This document shows positions 1 through 8,220 of a stretch of 64,000 nt of DNA, one piece after another. The stretch is from Alphaproteobacteria bacterium (GTDB lineage Bacteria > Pseudomonadota > Alphaproteobacteria > Sphingomonadales > Sphingomonadaceae). The DNA is taken from NCBI GenBank assembly GCA_005883305.1, contig VBAC01000001.1:868001-932000 (forward strand), read 5' to 3'. Position numbers and translations under genes: made by a program. Below the pieces are notes generated by a model that worked only from the letters and a program-made list of their open reading frames with translations, ran no database searches and had not been told where the DNA came from. Numbering within the stretch: the stretch's first letter is position 1; each line of letters begins with the position of its first letter.

Positions 1-2
1 TC

Positions 3-134
3 GGCGAGGAAGTGCGCGGCGGAAATTGCGCGGAAGGCGAGCGGCTCGCCCGCGCCGCCGGCGATTTTCCGCTGCTCGAAGCGGTGCGGACCCATTGCCG
101 CGCAGGTGCGGTCCAGGCCGTTTCGCGCCGGTAG
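3..134 (+). CDS. 3' end of an unidentified gene (partial)
   Basis: An open frame runs in from the left edge and stops at TAG 132-134, giving the last 43 residues of a protein. Third codon positions are mostly G or C, as in the real genes of this window, so it is probably coding. The visible tail contains GDFPLLEAVRTHCR and ends in VSRR. I do not recognise the family and no function is claimed. A large palindromic repeat follows 10 nt after the stop. Confidence 0.4.
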   Translation, partial: GEEVRGGNCAEGERLARAAGDFPLLEAVRTHCRAGAVQAVSRR

Positions 135-143
135 ATTCACCCG

Positions 144-261
144 GAGTCATCCCGGCGCAGGCCGGGACCCATGAACCGAAGCGTTTGTAAGGATGCAGCG
201 AGTCTTTCATCTGTCTCTCAAACACCGTGTTCATGGGTCCCGGCCTTCGCCGGGATGACTC
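144..261. repeat. Large inverted repeat, 33-nt arms, between convergent genes
   Basis: The arm at 144-176 and the arm at 229-261 are reverse complements over 33 nt with one mismatch. They are separated by 52 nt. Each arm carries the GTCATCCCGGC / GCCGGGATGAC core. The repeat fills the gap between the plus-strand gene fragment and the minus-strand JmjC gene, so it could act as a two-way terminator or a REP-like element. No T-run follows either arm. Confidence 0.75.
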
Positions 262-268
262 CATCCCT

Positions 269-1489
269 TTAAGCGATCCGCTCCAGATAGCCGCCCGACC
301 AGAGCGTCTTGATCAGCTCGACGGGCTTCTCGCACTTGAGGTCCGCCGCCGTGAAGGGCGCGCCGGACAAAGCCACGTCGAGCGCGTCGCCGTCGTCGGC
401 CTCGAACTGCGAATCGCCGCCCGGGCCGATCAGCACCAGCTTGCCTTCGTCGTCGGCCACGTTCCACGGCACGAAGCGGCGGCGGCGGAAGCGGTCGGTC
501 TCGAGGCTGCCGGTGCCGGCGGTGGCGATCACCCCCGACACGTTGGGGCGGCGGCCGCGGACGAAATTGTCGGCCAGCAGGTCGAACGCGCCATCCATGC
601 TCGCATGGTCGGCGATCTCCTGCCTCAGCAGGTCGAAATGCGCGCGGGCCTCCTCCCGGTCGAACTCGCGCGAGGCGAAGCCGGGCGGAAGCGAACGGCG
701 GAAGGCGGGCGAGGTCAGCGCCAGCTCCGAGATCGATTCGAGTGCGAGATCGGCCCAGGTCTTGGTGATCAGGCCGACCGTGATGTGAAGCGACGGTTCG
801 TCGCCGACATTCTCGGCGTCGTGCATCATTCCGCGCGGCATGTAGACGCAGTCGCCCGGGTTCATCGTGAATTGCTGGGTGATCTCGCCGGGCTCATGCT
901 GGCCGAGCTGGAACGCCTCGCCCCGGAACGGAGTCTCGACCGGCGTGCCGTACATCCGCCAGGCCTTGGCGCCCGAGACCTGCATCACGAACACATCGTG
1001 ATTGTCGTAGTGGATCGGGAAGCCCTGGTTGCCCGAGGGCGTCAGGTAGATGTTGGTCTGGACGTGGCAGGAGAAGATCTCCTCCAGCGCGCGGCAGAAC
1101 TCGCCGAGGCGGAAGATCGAATCGTGAAGCTGCGGAAGGATGATCGTCGAGCCGTTCAGATATTCCTCGGCGATGGTCACCCGGCCGACCCGGCCGTGGC
1201 CGTCGACATAATCGTCGCGCGAAATCCGGTTCTTGTGGTTGGTGAGGTCGACCATCCCTTCGCGAAGGTCCGCGCTGTTGAGGAATTCGTCGAGCATCTC
1301 AAGCGTCAGCAGGTCGGCGTAGCGGCGCGGTTCGTTCCGAATGTTGATCAGCGCCTCGCGCTCGTAGACGCGCTTCAGGAAATCCTCGGGCGTGGTCGGG
1401 GCGATGAGGAAGCCGAGCGCGTCCTCCTCCCAGCTCGGCGAGGGGCCCGCCGTATCGTTGTCGCCCGTCTTCAGTGCAGCGCCCGTCAT
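269..1489 (-). CDS. JmjC/cupin-fold Fe(II)/2-oxoglutarate-type oxygenase
   Basis: This 406-residue protein resembles bacterial JmjC-domain cupins, the group that includes ribosomal protein hydroxylases. The iron-binding H-x-D is at H160 and D162 (HYDNHD), and a distal His is at H223 (MMHDAEN) after the turn PGDCVYMPRG. The C-terminal 160 residues form a second region that may be a winged-helix or dimerisation part. I chose the ATG at 1489 because GGGGAGG lies 7 nt upstream. The frame stays open further upstream only because it reads through a palindromic repeat at 1574-1654. The fold is secure. The substrate (a ribosomal protein or another macromolecule) is not shown by sequence. Confidence 0.8.
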   Translation of the reverse strand: MTGAALKTGDNDTAGPSPSWEEDALGFLIAPTTPEDFLKRVYEREALINIRNEPRRYADLLTLEMLDEFLNSADLREGMVDLTNHKNRISRDDYVDGHGRVGRVTIAEEYLNGSTIILPQLHDSIFRLGEFCRALEEIFSCHVQTNIYLTPSGNQGFPIHYDNHDVFVMQVSGAKAWRMYGTPVETPFRGEAFQLGQHEPGEITQQFTMNPGDCVYMPRGMMHDAENVGDEPSLHITVGLITKTWADLALESISELALTSPAFRRSLPPGFASREFDREEARAHFDLLRQEIADHASMDGAFDLLADNFVRGRRPNVSGVIATAGTGSLETDRFRRRRFVPWNVADDEGKLVLIGPGGDSQFEADDGDALDVALSGAPFTAADLKCEKPVELIKTLWSGGYLERIA

Positions 1490-1573
1490 TCCCATGCCTC
1501 CCCGGTGATGCGCCGACCTTATCGGCGGGCGGGGGGCGGCACAAGGAAGAGGGCGCTCACCGTGCGACACCTC

Positions 1574-1654
1574 GTCATTGCGAGCGTAGCGAAGCAATCC
1601 AGTCCGGACTCGGAGGCCGCTGGATTGCTTCGTCGCTACGCTCCTCGCAATGAC
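1574..1654. repeat. Palindromic repeat of the GCAATCCAG family (copy 1)
   Basis: The left arm 1574-1602 and right arm 1620-1654 are inverted copies built around GTCATTGCGAG...GAAGCAATCCAG. The right arm carries a few extra bases. A second copy of the same family lies at 23699-23770. The element sits between the JmjC gene and hppD and creates false coding extensions in several frames. Confidence 0.8.
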
Positions 1655-1682
1655 GGCCAAACCCTACGACAACCGCTTTATG

Positions 1683-2732
1683 TCAGGCCTCCGCCTTCGC
1701 CGCCGGGATGACTCCGCGCTTGATCTGGTCGAGCTCGATCGATTCGAACAAAGCCTTGAAATTGCCCTCGCCGAAGCCCTCGTTGCCCTTGCGCTGGATG
1801 ATCTCGAAGAAGATCGGGCCGATCATGTTCTCGGTGAAGATCTGAAGCAGCAGGCCCTCGCCCGTCTCGGGCGAGCCGTCGATCAGGATCCGCCGCTCGC
1901 GCATCGCCTTGACGTCGTGGGCGTGGCCGGGGATTCGCTGGTCGATCATGTCGTAATAGGTTTCGGGGCTGTCCTGGAAGCGGACGCCGTTGGCGCGGAG
2001 CATGTCCACCGTCTTGAAGATGTCGTCGGTGGCGAAGGCGAGGTGCTGGATTCCCTCGCCTTTATATTCCTTCAGATATTCGGCGATCTGGCTGTAATCG
2101 TCCTGGCTCTCGTTGAGCGGGATTCGGATCTTGTCGTCCGGTGCGGTCATCGCTCGGGAGAGGAGGCCCGTCTGCTGGCCCTCGATGTCGAAATAGCGGA
2201 TCTCGCGGAAATTGAAGACCTTCTCGTAGAACGACGCCCAGTGGTTCATCCGGCCGCGATTGACGTTGTGGGTGAGGTGGTCGAGCGTGTGGAGGCCGGC
2301 GCCGGGGCCGCATATGGCGATCGTCTCGAACTCGCGCGCATAGAGCGCTTCGGCCGCGGGCCGGTCGACCAGATAGAGGTAGGAGCCGCCGATCCCTTCG
2401 ATCACCGGCAGGTCGAGATCGCCCTTGGTGGCGGTGGCGCCGCGGCGGACGGCTTCGGCAAGGGCGGCCTCGGCATCCGCGACCCGGAAGGCCATCGCGC
2501 TGGCCGAGGGGCCGTGGGCCTTGCGGAATTCGTCGGCATGGCCTTCGTTTTCCATGTTGAGCAGGAAATGCACGTCGCCCTGGCAATAATGGCGGATCGC
2601 CTTCGCGCGGTGGTTGCCGATATGGGTGAAGCCGAGCCTGGTGAAGAGGCCGGCCAGCGCCTCGGGATCGGGGCTGGTGAATTCGACGAACTCGAAGCCG
2701 TCGAGGCCGATGGGATTGTCGCGCTGGGTCAT
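1683..2732 (-). CDS. hppD: 4-hydroxyphenylpyruvate dioxygenase
   Basis: The enzyme converts 4-hydroxyphenylpyruvate to homogentisate in tyrosine breakdown, using non-haem iron and O2. The 349 residues have the usual two vicinal-oxygen-chelate halves. The metal ligands are H152 (DHLTHNV), H230 (IQHLAF) and E310 (FFEIIQRKG). The C-terminal gate helix signature GFGEGNFKALFESIE is present. Length is normal for bacterial HPPD. No homogentisate dioxygenase or other tyrosine-degradation gene is adjacent, so the rest of the pathway must lie elsewhere. It is divergent from trxB, with 58 bp between the two starts. No good ribosome binding site is visible before the ATG. Confidence 0.95.
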   Translation of the reverse strand: MTQRDNPIGLDGFEFVEFTSPDPEALAGLFTRLGFTHIGNHRAKAIRHYCQGDVHFLLNMENEGHADEFRKAHGPSASAMAFRVADAEAALAEAVRRGATATKGDLDLPVIEGIGGSYLYLVDRPAAEALYAREFETIAICGPGAGLHTLDHLTHNVNRGRMNHWASFYEKVFNFREIRYFDIEGQQTGLLSRAMTAPDDKIRIPLNESQDDYSQIAEYLKEYKGEGIQHLAFATDDIFKTVDMLRANGVRFQDSPETYYDMIDQRIPGHAHDVKAMRERRILIDGSPETGEGLLLQIFTENMIGPIFFEIIQRKGNEGFGEGNFKALFESIELDQIKRGVIPAAKAEA

Positions 2733-2790
2733 GGGGCGGGCTCATATCAGGGCCATTGCGCGGGGGGAAGCGGGGCACTAACTCGCGTCA

Positions 2791-3771
2791 ATGACCGCTA
2801 CGCACTCCTCCCGAATGATCATCCTCGGCTCCGGCCCGGCCGGGCTCACCGCCGCCATCTACGCCGCGCGCGCCGGCATGGCGCCGATCGTCGTCCAGGG
2901 CATCCAGCCCGGCGGGCAGCTGACGATCACCACCGACGTCGAGAATTATCCCGGCTTCGCCGACGTGATCCAGGGCCCGTGGCTGATGGAGCAGATGCAG
3001 AAACAGGCCGAGCATGTCGGTGCCAAGATGGAGTGGGACCATATTTCCGCGGTCGACCTCTCGCAGCGGCCGTTCCGGCTCACCGGCGACAGCGGCGCGG
3101 TCTATTGCGGGGATACTTTGGTGATCGCCACCGGAGCGCAGGCGCGCTGGCTGAACCTTCCGAGCGAGGAGCAGCTGAAGGGCAAGGGAGTCTCGGCCTG
3201 CGCGACCTGCGACGGCTTCTTTTACCGCGGCAAGAAGGTGATCGTGATCGGCGGCGGCAACACCGCGGTCGAGGAAGCGCTCTACATGACCAACCACAGT
3301 CATGACGTCACCCTGATCCACCGCCGCGATTCGCTTCGCGCGGAGAAGATCCTGCAGGACCGGCTGTTCGCCCACCCGAGCATCAAGGTGATGTGGAACC
3401 GCGAGGTCGCCAGCTTCGTCGGCGGCGGCGAGCCGGAGGGGCTGGTGGCGGTCGAGCTGCGCGACACGGTGACGGGGGCGATCGAGCGGCTGGACACCGA
3501 AGGCGCGTTCGTCGCCATCGGCCATTCGCCCGCCACGGAGCTGTTCAAGGGCCATCTGACGCTCGACCGCGACGGCTATATCGAGGTCGAGACCGGCACG
3601 ACGCGGACCAGCGTGCCCGGCGTGTTCGCCTGCGGCGACGTGATGGACAAGATCTACCGCCAGGCGGTCACCGCCGCCGGCACCGGCTGCATGGCCGCGC
3701 TCGACGCGGAGAAGTTCCTCGCCGAGATGGATTTCGAGGAGCACGCGCCGGCCGAGGCGCAGGTCGCCTGA
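2791..3771 (+). CDS. trxB: Thioredoxin-disulfide reductase
   Basis: This FAD- and NADPH-dependent flavoenzyme reduces thioredoxin in the cytoplasm. The 326 residues begin with the FAD-binding GSGPAG motif. The redox disulfide is C137-x-x-C140 (CATCDG), the NADPH-binding GGGNTAVEEA follows, and the C-terminal FAD motif GVFACGDVMD precedes YRQAVTAAGTGCMAALDAE. No Shine-Dalgarno sequence precedes the ATG. An alternative ATG nine codons downstream (MIILGSGPAG) would give a tighter N terminus. Flanking palindromes leave it looking monocistronic. Confidence 0.96.
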   Translation: MTATHSSRMIILGSGPAGLTAAIYAARAGMAPIVVQGIQPGGQLTITTDVENYPGFADVIQGPWLMEQMQKQAEHVGAKMEWDHISAVDLSQRPFRLTGDSGAVYCGDTLVIATGAQARWLNLPSEEQLKGKGVSACATCDGFFYRGKKVIVIGGGNTAVEEALYMTNHSHDVTLIHRRDSLRAEKILQDRLFAHPSIKVMWNREVASFVGGGEPEGLVAVELRDTVTGAIERLDTEGAFVAIGHSPATELFKGHLTLDRDGYIEVETGTTRTSVPGVFACGDVMDKIYRQAVTAAGTGCMAALDAEKFLAEMDFEEHAPAEAQVA

Positions 3772-3783
3772 CGGCCGGAATCT

Positions 3784-3915
3784 GTTCGCGCGGAGACGCG
3801 GAGGCGCGGAGGGGCTGCCCAATCGGCCAAGCCGCGCATCATCCCGGACTTGGACTTCAAGCCGCGGCGTTGCCGCGGGCAGGGCCTCTCCGCGCCTCCG
3901 CGCCTCCGCGTGAAC
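3784..3915. repeat. Inverted repeat of the GGAGGCGCGGAGG type
   Basis: The arm 3784-3812 and the arm 3885-3915 are nearly complementary, starting GTTCGCGCGGAGACGCGG and ending CGCGCCTCCGCGTGAAC. About 70 nt separate them. The element lies between the convergent genes trxB and hydrolase 1 and reaches to the end of the hydrolase gene. It may act as a bidirectional terminator, but no T-run is present. Confidence 0.7.
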
Positions 3916-4710
3916 CTAGTCCGAGAGCGCGCGCAGCGCTCTCAGGGTAGCGGCAAGCAAGATGGCCTCGTCGCCCGGGCGGGCGAAGGTGTGGGAATCG
4001 GTCGGAATCGTCTCCCGGCCTTCGATCAGGCCACGGAACGCGTCGGCTTTCAACTCCTGGGCGGCGGCGATGGCCGTCGCGTCGCCTTCGGCGAGGAGAA
4101 GCCAGGTGCGCATGCCTCCATCCCGCAAGGCGGCGGCGGTTTCCCGGGCGAGGGGGGAGCCCATCTGCTTCGAGGAAATCCTGCCGAGGCCTTTGAGCAG
4201 CTTCCGCCAATCCACTGCGCCCGAAATGAGTTTCTTCCAGCCTTCGGCGCTGGCGAGCCGCTTGGCATAATGCGCGCGGACCGCCGCCGGGGCGGGCTCG
4301 CCCGCCTCCGTCTCGACCAGCCAGGGATTGACCAGGATCAGGCCGTCCAGCCCCGCCGCCTTGCTATGGAGCGCGAGCGCCGTGGCGCCGTCGCACAGGC
4401 CGAAGCCGACGATCCGCTCGAGCGCCGGGACCTCCTTGCGGAAGGCGGTAGCCGAGGCGGCGATGTCCGCCGCGCTGCCCTTGAAGCCGGGATCCTCCCC
4501 GGCGCTGTCCCCGACTCCGCGCCGATCGTAGCGGAAGCAGGAAAAACCGTGTTGGGAAAGCGCCTTGACGAGACGTTCGTACATTCGGTGCGAACCGATT
4601 CGGGTCTGACTTCCGCCGGTCGCCATCAGCACGCCGACGGCGCCTTCGGCAGCGTCCAGGCTGGCGGCGAGCGCGGCGCCCTCGCAGGAAAAGCTCAGGA
4701 GGCGGCGCAC
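3916..4710 (-). CDS. Alpha/beta hydrolase 1, exosortase A system-associated
   Basis: This 264-residue alpha/beta hydrolase is the type found in XrtA/EPS loci. The nucleophile elbow reads GFGLCDGA, so the expected nucleophile is C106 rather than Ser. A catalytic-His candidate is in TDSHTF near the C terminus. The oxyanion region GGSQTRIGSHR is at about 32-42. I chose the GTG at 4710 because GGAG stands 6 nt upstream, and the start overlaps the end of hydrolase 2 by 16 nt, implying translational coupling. The long open frame upstream is only a shadow of hydrolase 2. The substrate is unknown. Confidence 0.85.
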   Translation of the reverse strand: MRRLLSFSCEGAALAASLDAAEGAVGVLMATGGSQTRIGSHRMYERLVKALSQHGFSCFRYDRRGVGDSAGEDPGFKGSAADIAASATAFRKEVPALERIVGFGLCDGATALALHSKAAGLDGLILVNPWLVETEAGEPAPAAVRAHYAKRLASAEGWKKLISGAVDWRKLLKGLGRISSKQMGSPLARETAAALRDGGMRTWLLLAEGDATAIAAAQELKADAFRGLIEGRETIPTDSHTFARPGDEAILLAATLRALRALSD

Positions 4711-5363
4711 GAGCGGCTCCACTTGACGAGATCGGCGGCGAGCGCTTCGGCCAGGGCCGGCGAATTGCCGGGCTCGGAGCGCCGCCACAGCGCAGCCCCC
4801 TCGACCTTCGCGTCGGCCTCGGCCCGCTCGGTGGCCAGGCGGAGGGTGCGCAGCGGGGCCACCGTCGCGGGGGCCGCTGCTTCGAGCACTTCCTTGAGCG
4901 CATCGGAAGGCGCGTAGCCGGCCCATTCGACGCCGGCGATGCCCGATCGCACCATGTCCCGGGCGACCGCGGCGCCGTCGAGCGGGCTGAAGCGCCACCA
5001 GCCGCGCGCCTCGGCTGCGTCGTCGACCAGCGCGCCGCCGCGCAGGCTGGCGATCAGGGGTTTCTTCGCCTTGCCGGCGAGGTGGGCGGCGGCGGCGACG
5101 TCATGACGCCAATCGTCCCACGTCACGTCGCTCAGGTCGCGTTCGCTCTCCCCGGTGCCGGAGAGGTCGAGAAGCCAGCAGCAATGGCCCTTGCCGGCCG
5201 CGGCGCGCATCGTCGCCACGATCAGCGCCCGGGTGCGGTTCATCTCCTCGAACAGCGGGGGTACGAACAGGATGGCGGGCGCGTTCGGCCGGCCGATCCG
5301 CATCAGCCATTCCTCGCGATCCGAGCTTCGGAAGCGCTCGAAAGCGAGGGTAGCGGCGCTCAC
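4695..5363 (-). CDS. Alpha/beta hydrolase 2, exosortase A system-associated
   Basis: This 222-residue protein matches the second hydrolase of XrtA loci. The N-terminal half has an alpha/beta-hydrolase look: FVPPLFEEMNRTR near residues 32-45, then LDLSGTGES. No clear G-x-S-x-G elbow follows; the equivalent segment reads IASLRGGAL. The protein may therefore be a divergent or non-canonical hydrolase. It starts with GTG inside the stop codon of the acyl carrier protein gene (GTGA overlap) and runs into hydrolase 1, so the three are co-translated. Confidence 0.82.
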   Translation of the reverse strand: MSAATLAFERFRSSDREEWLMRIGRPNAPAILFVPPLFEEMNRTRALIVATMRAAAGKGHCCWLLDLSGTGESERDLSDVTWDDWRHDVAAAAHLAGKAKKPLIASLRGGALVDDAAEARGWWRFSPLDGAAVARDMVRSGIAGVEWAGYAPSDALKEVLEAAAPATVAPLRTLRLATERAEADAKVEGAALWRRSEPGNSPALAEALAADLVKWSRSCAAS

Positions 5364-5638
5364 GCGAGCGTCTTGGCCCTGGCGAAGGTCAGCAAGGCGC
5401 CGAACGTCTCCATCATGTCCGCGTCGACCTCATGGTCCTCGATCAGGATTCCGAGGCGTTCCTCGAGCTCGGTGAGAAGGCCGGCGACGGCCATCGAATC
5501 GAATTCGGGGAGGGCGCCGAACAGGGCCGTTTCCTCGCGAAAGGCGGCGACGCGGGCGGGATCGAGGCCGAGCACGTCGGTGAGCACGGCGCGCAAAGTG
5601 TTCTCGACCTCGCGGGCGTCATCGGGTGCGGTGGCCAT
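5360..5638 (-). CDS. Acyl carrier protein of the XrtA/EPS locus
   Basis: A small acidic 92-residue acyl carrier protein. The phosphopantetheine attachment site is S48 in EFDSMAV, within the usual four-helix pattern (LFGALPEFDSMAVAGLLTELEE). It would carry an acyl or aminoacyl group activated by the AMP-forming ligase encoded at 6724 on the other strand. Start ATG 5638 gives a normal ACP length; the longer open frame upstream is antisense to nothing useful and is rejected. Its stop overlaps the GTG of hydrolase 2. Confidence 0.88.
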   Translation of the reverse strand: MATAPDDAREVENTLRAVLTDVLGLDPARVAAFREETALFGALPEFDSMAVAGLLTELEERLGILIEDHEVDADMMETFGALLTFARAKTLA

Positions 5639-5675
5639 GCTCGTTCCGTCCGTGGTGGCGCTGAAAGGTTGGGGC

Positions 5676-6668
5676 CTAACGGCTGAAAAGGCGCCCGACA
5701 AGCGCCCGCGCGGCGCCCGGAAGGCCTCGGGGCCGCCGCCAATCATAGGCGTCGACCTGCCAGAGCACATGGCGCTCCTCCATCCAGTCCCGCTTGTAGG
5801 CGTCGTCGCCGGTGCCATAATCGATCAGGCGCACGCGGTCGGTGTCGATCGCCCGGCGGAACATCGCCTCGCCGAGGATCGTGCCGGGCGACAACGCCTT
5901 GGCGTCTTCGGCATAAGCGAGCTTGTGGATCGTCGCCTCGCCATTTTCGATCGTCCAGAGCTGGGCGGCGACCGGGCGGCCGTCCTTGTAGGCGAGGCCG
6001 AGGCGAAGCGTTCCGGCGGCGCCCTCCTGCTCGGCGAGCGCGCGAAGGAAGGCGAACGAGCCTTCCTCCGGCTTCCAGCTGGCGCCGTAGACGGCTTCGT
6101 AATCGGCCCAGGCCGCACCGTCGAAGCGGTCGTGGATGCGGATTTCGAGGCCGGCGGCCCTGACCTTGCGCTTTGCCGTGCTGCGGAGCCGGCCCGGACG
6201 GCGGGCCCAGTAAGCGGCGAAATCCTGCCCTTGGGTGCGAACGCGCCAGTTGCCGGTCTTCGCGCTGACGAAAACCGCCCAGCCGGCCGCGCGGAAGGCA
6301 TCGCGCAGCGGCTCCGGCTGCTCGACCGGGGCGAGCGACACCTGGACGATGCCGCGTTTGCGCAAATCCCGGGCGAGCGACGTCATGACGTCGCTTTCGC
6401 TATCGCCGGGCGCTGCGTAGCGCAGCGAGTACCAGGCACCGTAGGCGCGGGCCTTGCGCTCGGCGATGGCGAGGAACAGCCAGGAGCTCCTGCCGTCGCG
6501 CTCGCCCCTGAGGACGGCGAGGCGCCCTTCGGGCGGGCAATGCGCGTGGATCAAGCGGAACCAGTCGAGGCGGGCGTAGAGGCTGGGCTGGCGGGCGCGG
6601 TCGAGCGCGCCGGCGGCATCGGCCGCGACGGCGTCGAGATCGTCGAACAAAGCGATATTAACGCTCAC
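5676..6668 (-). CDS. GNAT/FemAB-like acyltransferase of the XrtA locus
   Basis: This 330-residue protein belongs to the GNAT-fold, CelD/BcsL-like acyltransferase group found in EPS clusters. The C-terminal half carries the typical sequence: WARRPGRLRSTAKRK, then LAYKDGRPVAAQLW, HKLAYAEDAKALSPG and DYGTGDDAYKRDW, as in the FemAB/BioF2-like domain. It probably transfers an acyl or aminoacyl group to the polysaccharide precursor. The GTG at 6668 is the first start codon and faces the ligase gene 56 nt away. It heads the left-arm operon, 37 nt upstream of the ACP gene. Confidence 0.82.
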   Translation of the reverse strand: MSVNIALFDDLDAVAADAAGALDRARQPSLYARLDWFRLIHAHCPPEGRLAVLRGERDGRSSWLFLAIAERKARAYGAWYSLRYAAPGDSESDVMTSLARDLRKRGIVQVSLAPVEQPEPLRDAFRAAGWAVFVSAKTGNWRVRTQGQDFAAYWARRPGRLRSTAKRKVRAAGLEIRIHDRFDGAAWADYEAVYGASWKPEEGSFAFLRALAEQEGAAGTLRLGLAYKDGRPVAAQLWTIENGEATIHKLAYAEDAKALSPGTILGEAMFRRAIDTDRVRLIDYGTGDDAYKRDWMEERHVLWQVDAYDWRRPRGLPGAARALVGRLFSR

Positions 6669-6723
6669 GCTTTATGCCCCTTCGCGCCGCTACTATCATG
6701 ACGGCATTTAAGCAGGAGTGAAG
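6669..6723. promoter_or_regulatory. Divergent promoter region between the two arms of the XrtA locus
   Basis: Only 55 nt separate the GTG start of the acyltransferase (minus strand) from the chosen GTG of the ligase (plus strand), so promoters for both arms must lie here or overlap the genes. AGGAG at 6713-6717 is the ligase ribosome binding site. I see no convincing -35/-10 pair and no TGGC-N-GC sigma-54 element. Confidence 0.4.
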
Positions 6724-8220
6724 GTGCAAGGCCCCGATCCGACGCCGCGTCCGCTCGATCATTTGACCCTGCGCGGCGAGTCCGGCGCTCCGGCGCTGAC
6801 GACCCGCGAGGGCGTGCTCGACTATTCCGGTCTGGAGCGCGGGGTCGGCGCTCTGGCTGCGGGGCTGAAGGGCAGGGGCCTCGCGCATGGCGACCGGGTC
6901 GCCTCGTGGCTGCCCAAGAACCGGCTGACGAGCCTTCTGCCGCTGGCCTGCGCCCGCGCCGGCCTGATCCACGTGCCGGTCAATCCGCTCCTCAAGCGGA
7001 TGCAGGTGGCCCACATTCTCGCCGACAGCGGCGCTTCGCTGCTGGTGACGGCCGGGGCGCGCGCCGCGACGTTGGAGCCCGGAGATCTGTCCTGTGCGGT
7101 CCTCGACGAGGCGGATAGCGAGGCCTTGTTCCAGGCCGAGCCGATCGGTGCGTCGGACCACGATCCCGAGGACCTCGCCGCCTTGCTCTACACCTCGGGC
7201 TCCACGGGGCGGCCCAAGGGGGTGATGCTGAGCCACGCCAACATGTGGCTCGGCGCGGTCAGCGTCGCGCATTATCTGCGGCTCGAGCCGCGCGACCGGG
7301 TGCTTGCGGTGCTCCCGCTGAGCTTCGACTACGGGCAGAACCAGTTGCTTTCGGCCTGGGCCGCGGGCGCGAGCGTCGTGCCGCTCGACTATCTTACCGC
7401 GCGCGACGTGATCCGCGCGGTCGAGCGTCATAAAATCAGCACCTTGGCGGGCGTTCCTCCGCTTTGGGTGCAGCTGATCGAGGCGCCCTGGCCCGCCGCC
7501 GCCGCCCTCTCGCTGCGAAGGCTGACCAACAGCGGTGGCAAGCTCGCGCCCTCGGTGGTGCGGCGGATGCGCGAGGTGTTCCCAACGGCGGACATCTATT
7601 CGATGTATGGCCTCACCGAGGCGTTCCGTTCGACCTATCTCGATCCTGCCTTGCTCGACGACCATCCGGATTCAATGGGCAGCGCCATTCCGTTCGCCGA
7701 GATCATGGTCGTCGGCGAAGACGGAAACGACTCTGACGAGGGCGAGCTGGTCCATGCCGGGCCCTTGGTGGCCAAGGGCTATTGGCAGGATCCCGAGCGC
7801 ACCGCCGAGCGGTTCAGGCCGGCGCCGCGCTTCTCCAGCTATGGCGGGACCGCCGTCTGGTCGGGCGACCGGGTGCGCCGCGACGCGGATGGCCTGCTCT
7901 ATTTCGTCGGCCGCGAGGACGGGATGATCAAGACCTCGGGCAACCGCGTCAGCCCCACCGAGGTCGAGGAGGCGGCGATCGCCTCGGGCCTGGTCCACGA
8001 GGCGGTGGCGCTCGGCTATCCCGATGCGCGGCTGGGGGAGGGGATCGCGCTGGTCGTCCGCCCGGACCGGCGCGGGGAGGAGGAGGCGCTTCGAGCGTTC
8101 CTCAAGCGCCAATTGCCCAATTTCATGCAGCCCGGCGCTATCATCTGGCGCGACGAGCTGCCACGCTCGCCCAACGGCAAGCTGGACCGGGTGGAGCTGA
8201 AGAAAGAGCTGACGTCATGA
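6724..8220 (+). CDS. Acyl-CoA ligase (AMP-forming), exosortase A system-associated
   Basis: This ANL-superfamily enzyme activates a carboxylate with ATP and passes it to CoA or, more likely here, to the neighbouring acyl carrier protein. The 498 residues show the P-loop YTSGSTGRPKG from Y156, the A5 motif SMYGLTEAF, the A7 motif WSGDRVRRD, and the C-terminal hinge and catalytic lysine region PRSPNGKLDR. I prefer the GTG at 6724, because AGGAG lies 5 nt upstream; the GTG at 6718 overlaps that site. Its stop overlaps the ATG of the decarboxylase (ATGA). The natural substrate is not known. Confidence 0.88.
   Translation: MQGPDPTPRPLDHLTLRGESGAPALTTREGVLDYSGLERGVGALAAGLKGRGLAHGDRVASWLPKNRLTSLLPLACARAGLIHVPVNPLLKRMQVAHILADSGASLLVTAGARAATLEPGDLSCAVLDEADSEALFQAEPIGASDHDPEDLAALLYTSGSTGRPKGVMLSHANMWLGAVSVAHYLRLEPRDRVLAVLPLSFDYGQNQLLSAWAAGASVVPLDYLTARDVIRAVERHKISTLAGVPPLWVQLIEAPWPAAAALSLRRLTNSGGKLAPSVVRRMREVFPTADIYSMYGLTEAFRSTYLDPALLDDHPDSMGSAIPFAEIMVVGEDGNDSDEGELVHAGPLVAKGYWQDPERTAERFRPAPRFSSYGGTAVWSGDRVRRDADGLLYFVGREDGMIKTSGNRVSPTEVEEAAIASGLVHEAVALGYPDARLGEGIALVVRPDRRGEEEALRAFLKRQLPNFMQPGAIIWRDELPRSPNGKLDRVELKKELTS

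Noticed and set aside
1490-1660. A 57-residue N-terminal extension of the JmjC protein
   Set aside because: It is read from a palindromic repeat. The ATG at 1489 has a proper ribosome binding site.
4711-4998. A longer N terminus for hydrolase 1
   Set aside because: It lies antiphase to hydrolase 2 and is Arg-rich without domain features. GTG 4710 has GGAG at the correct distance.
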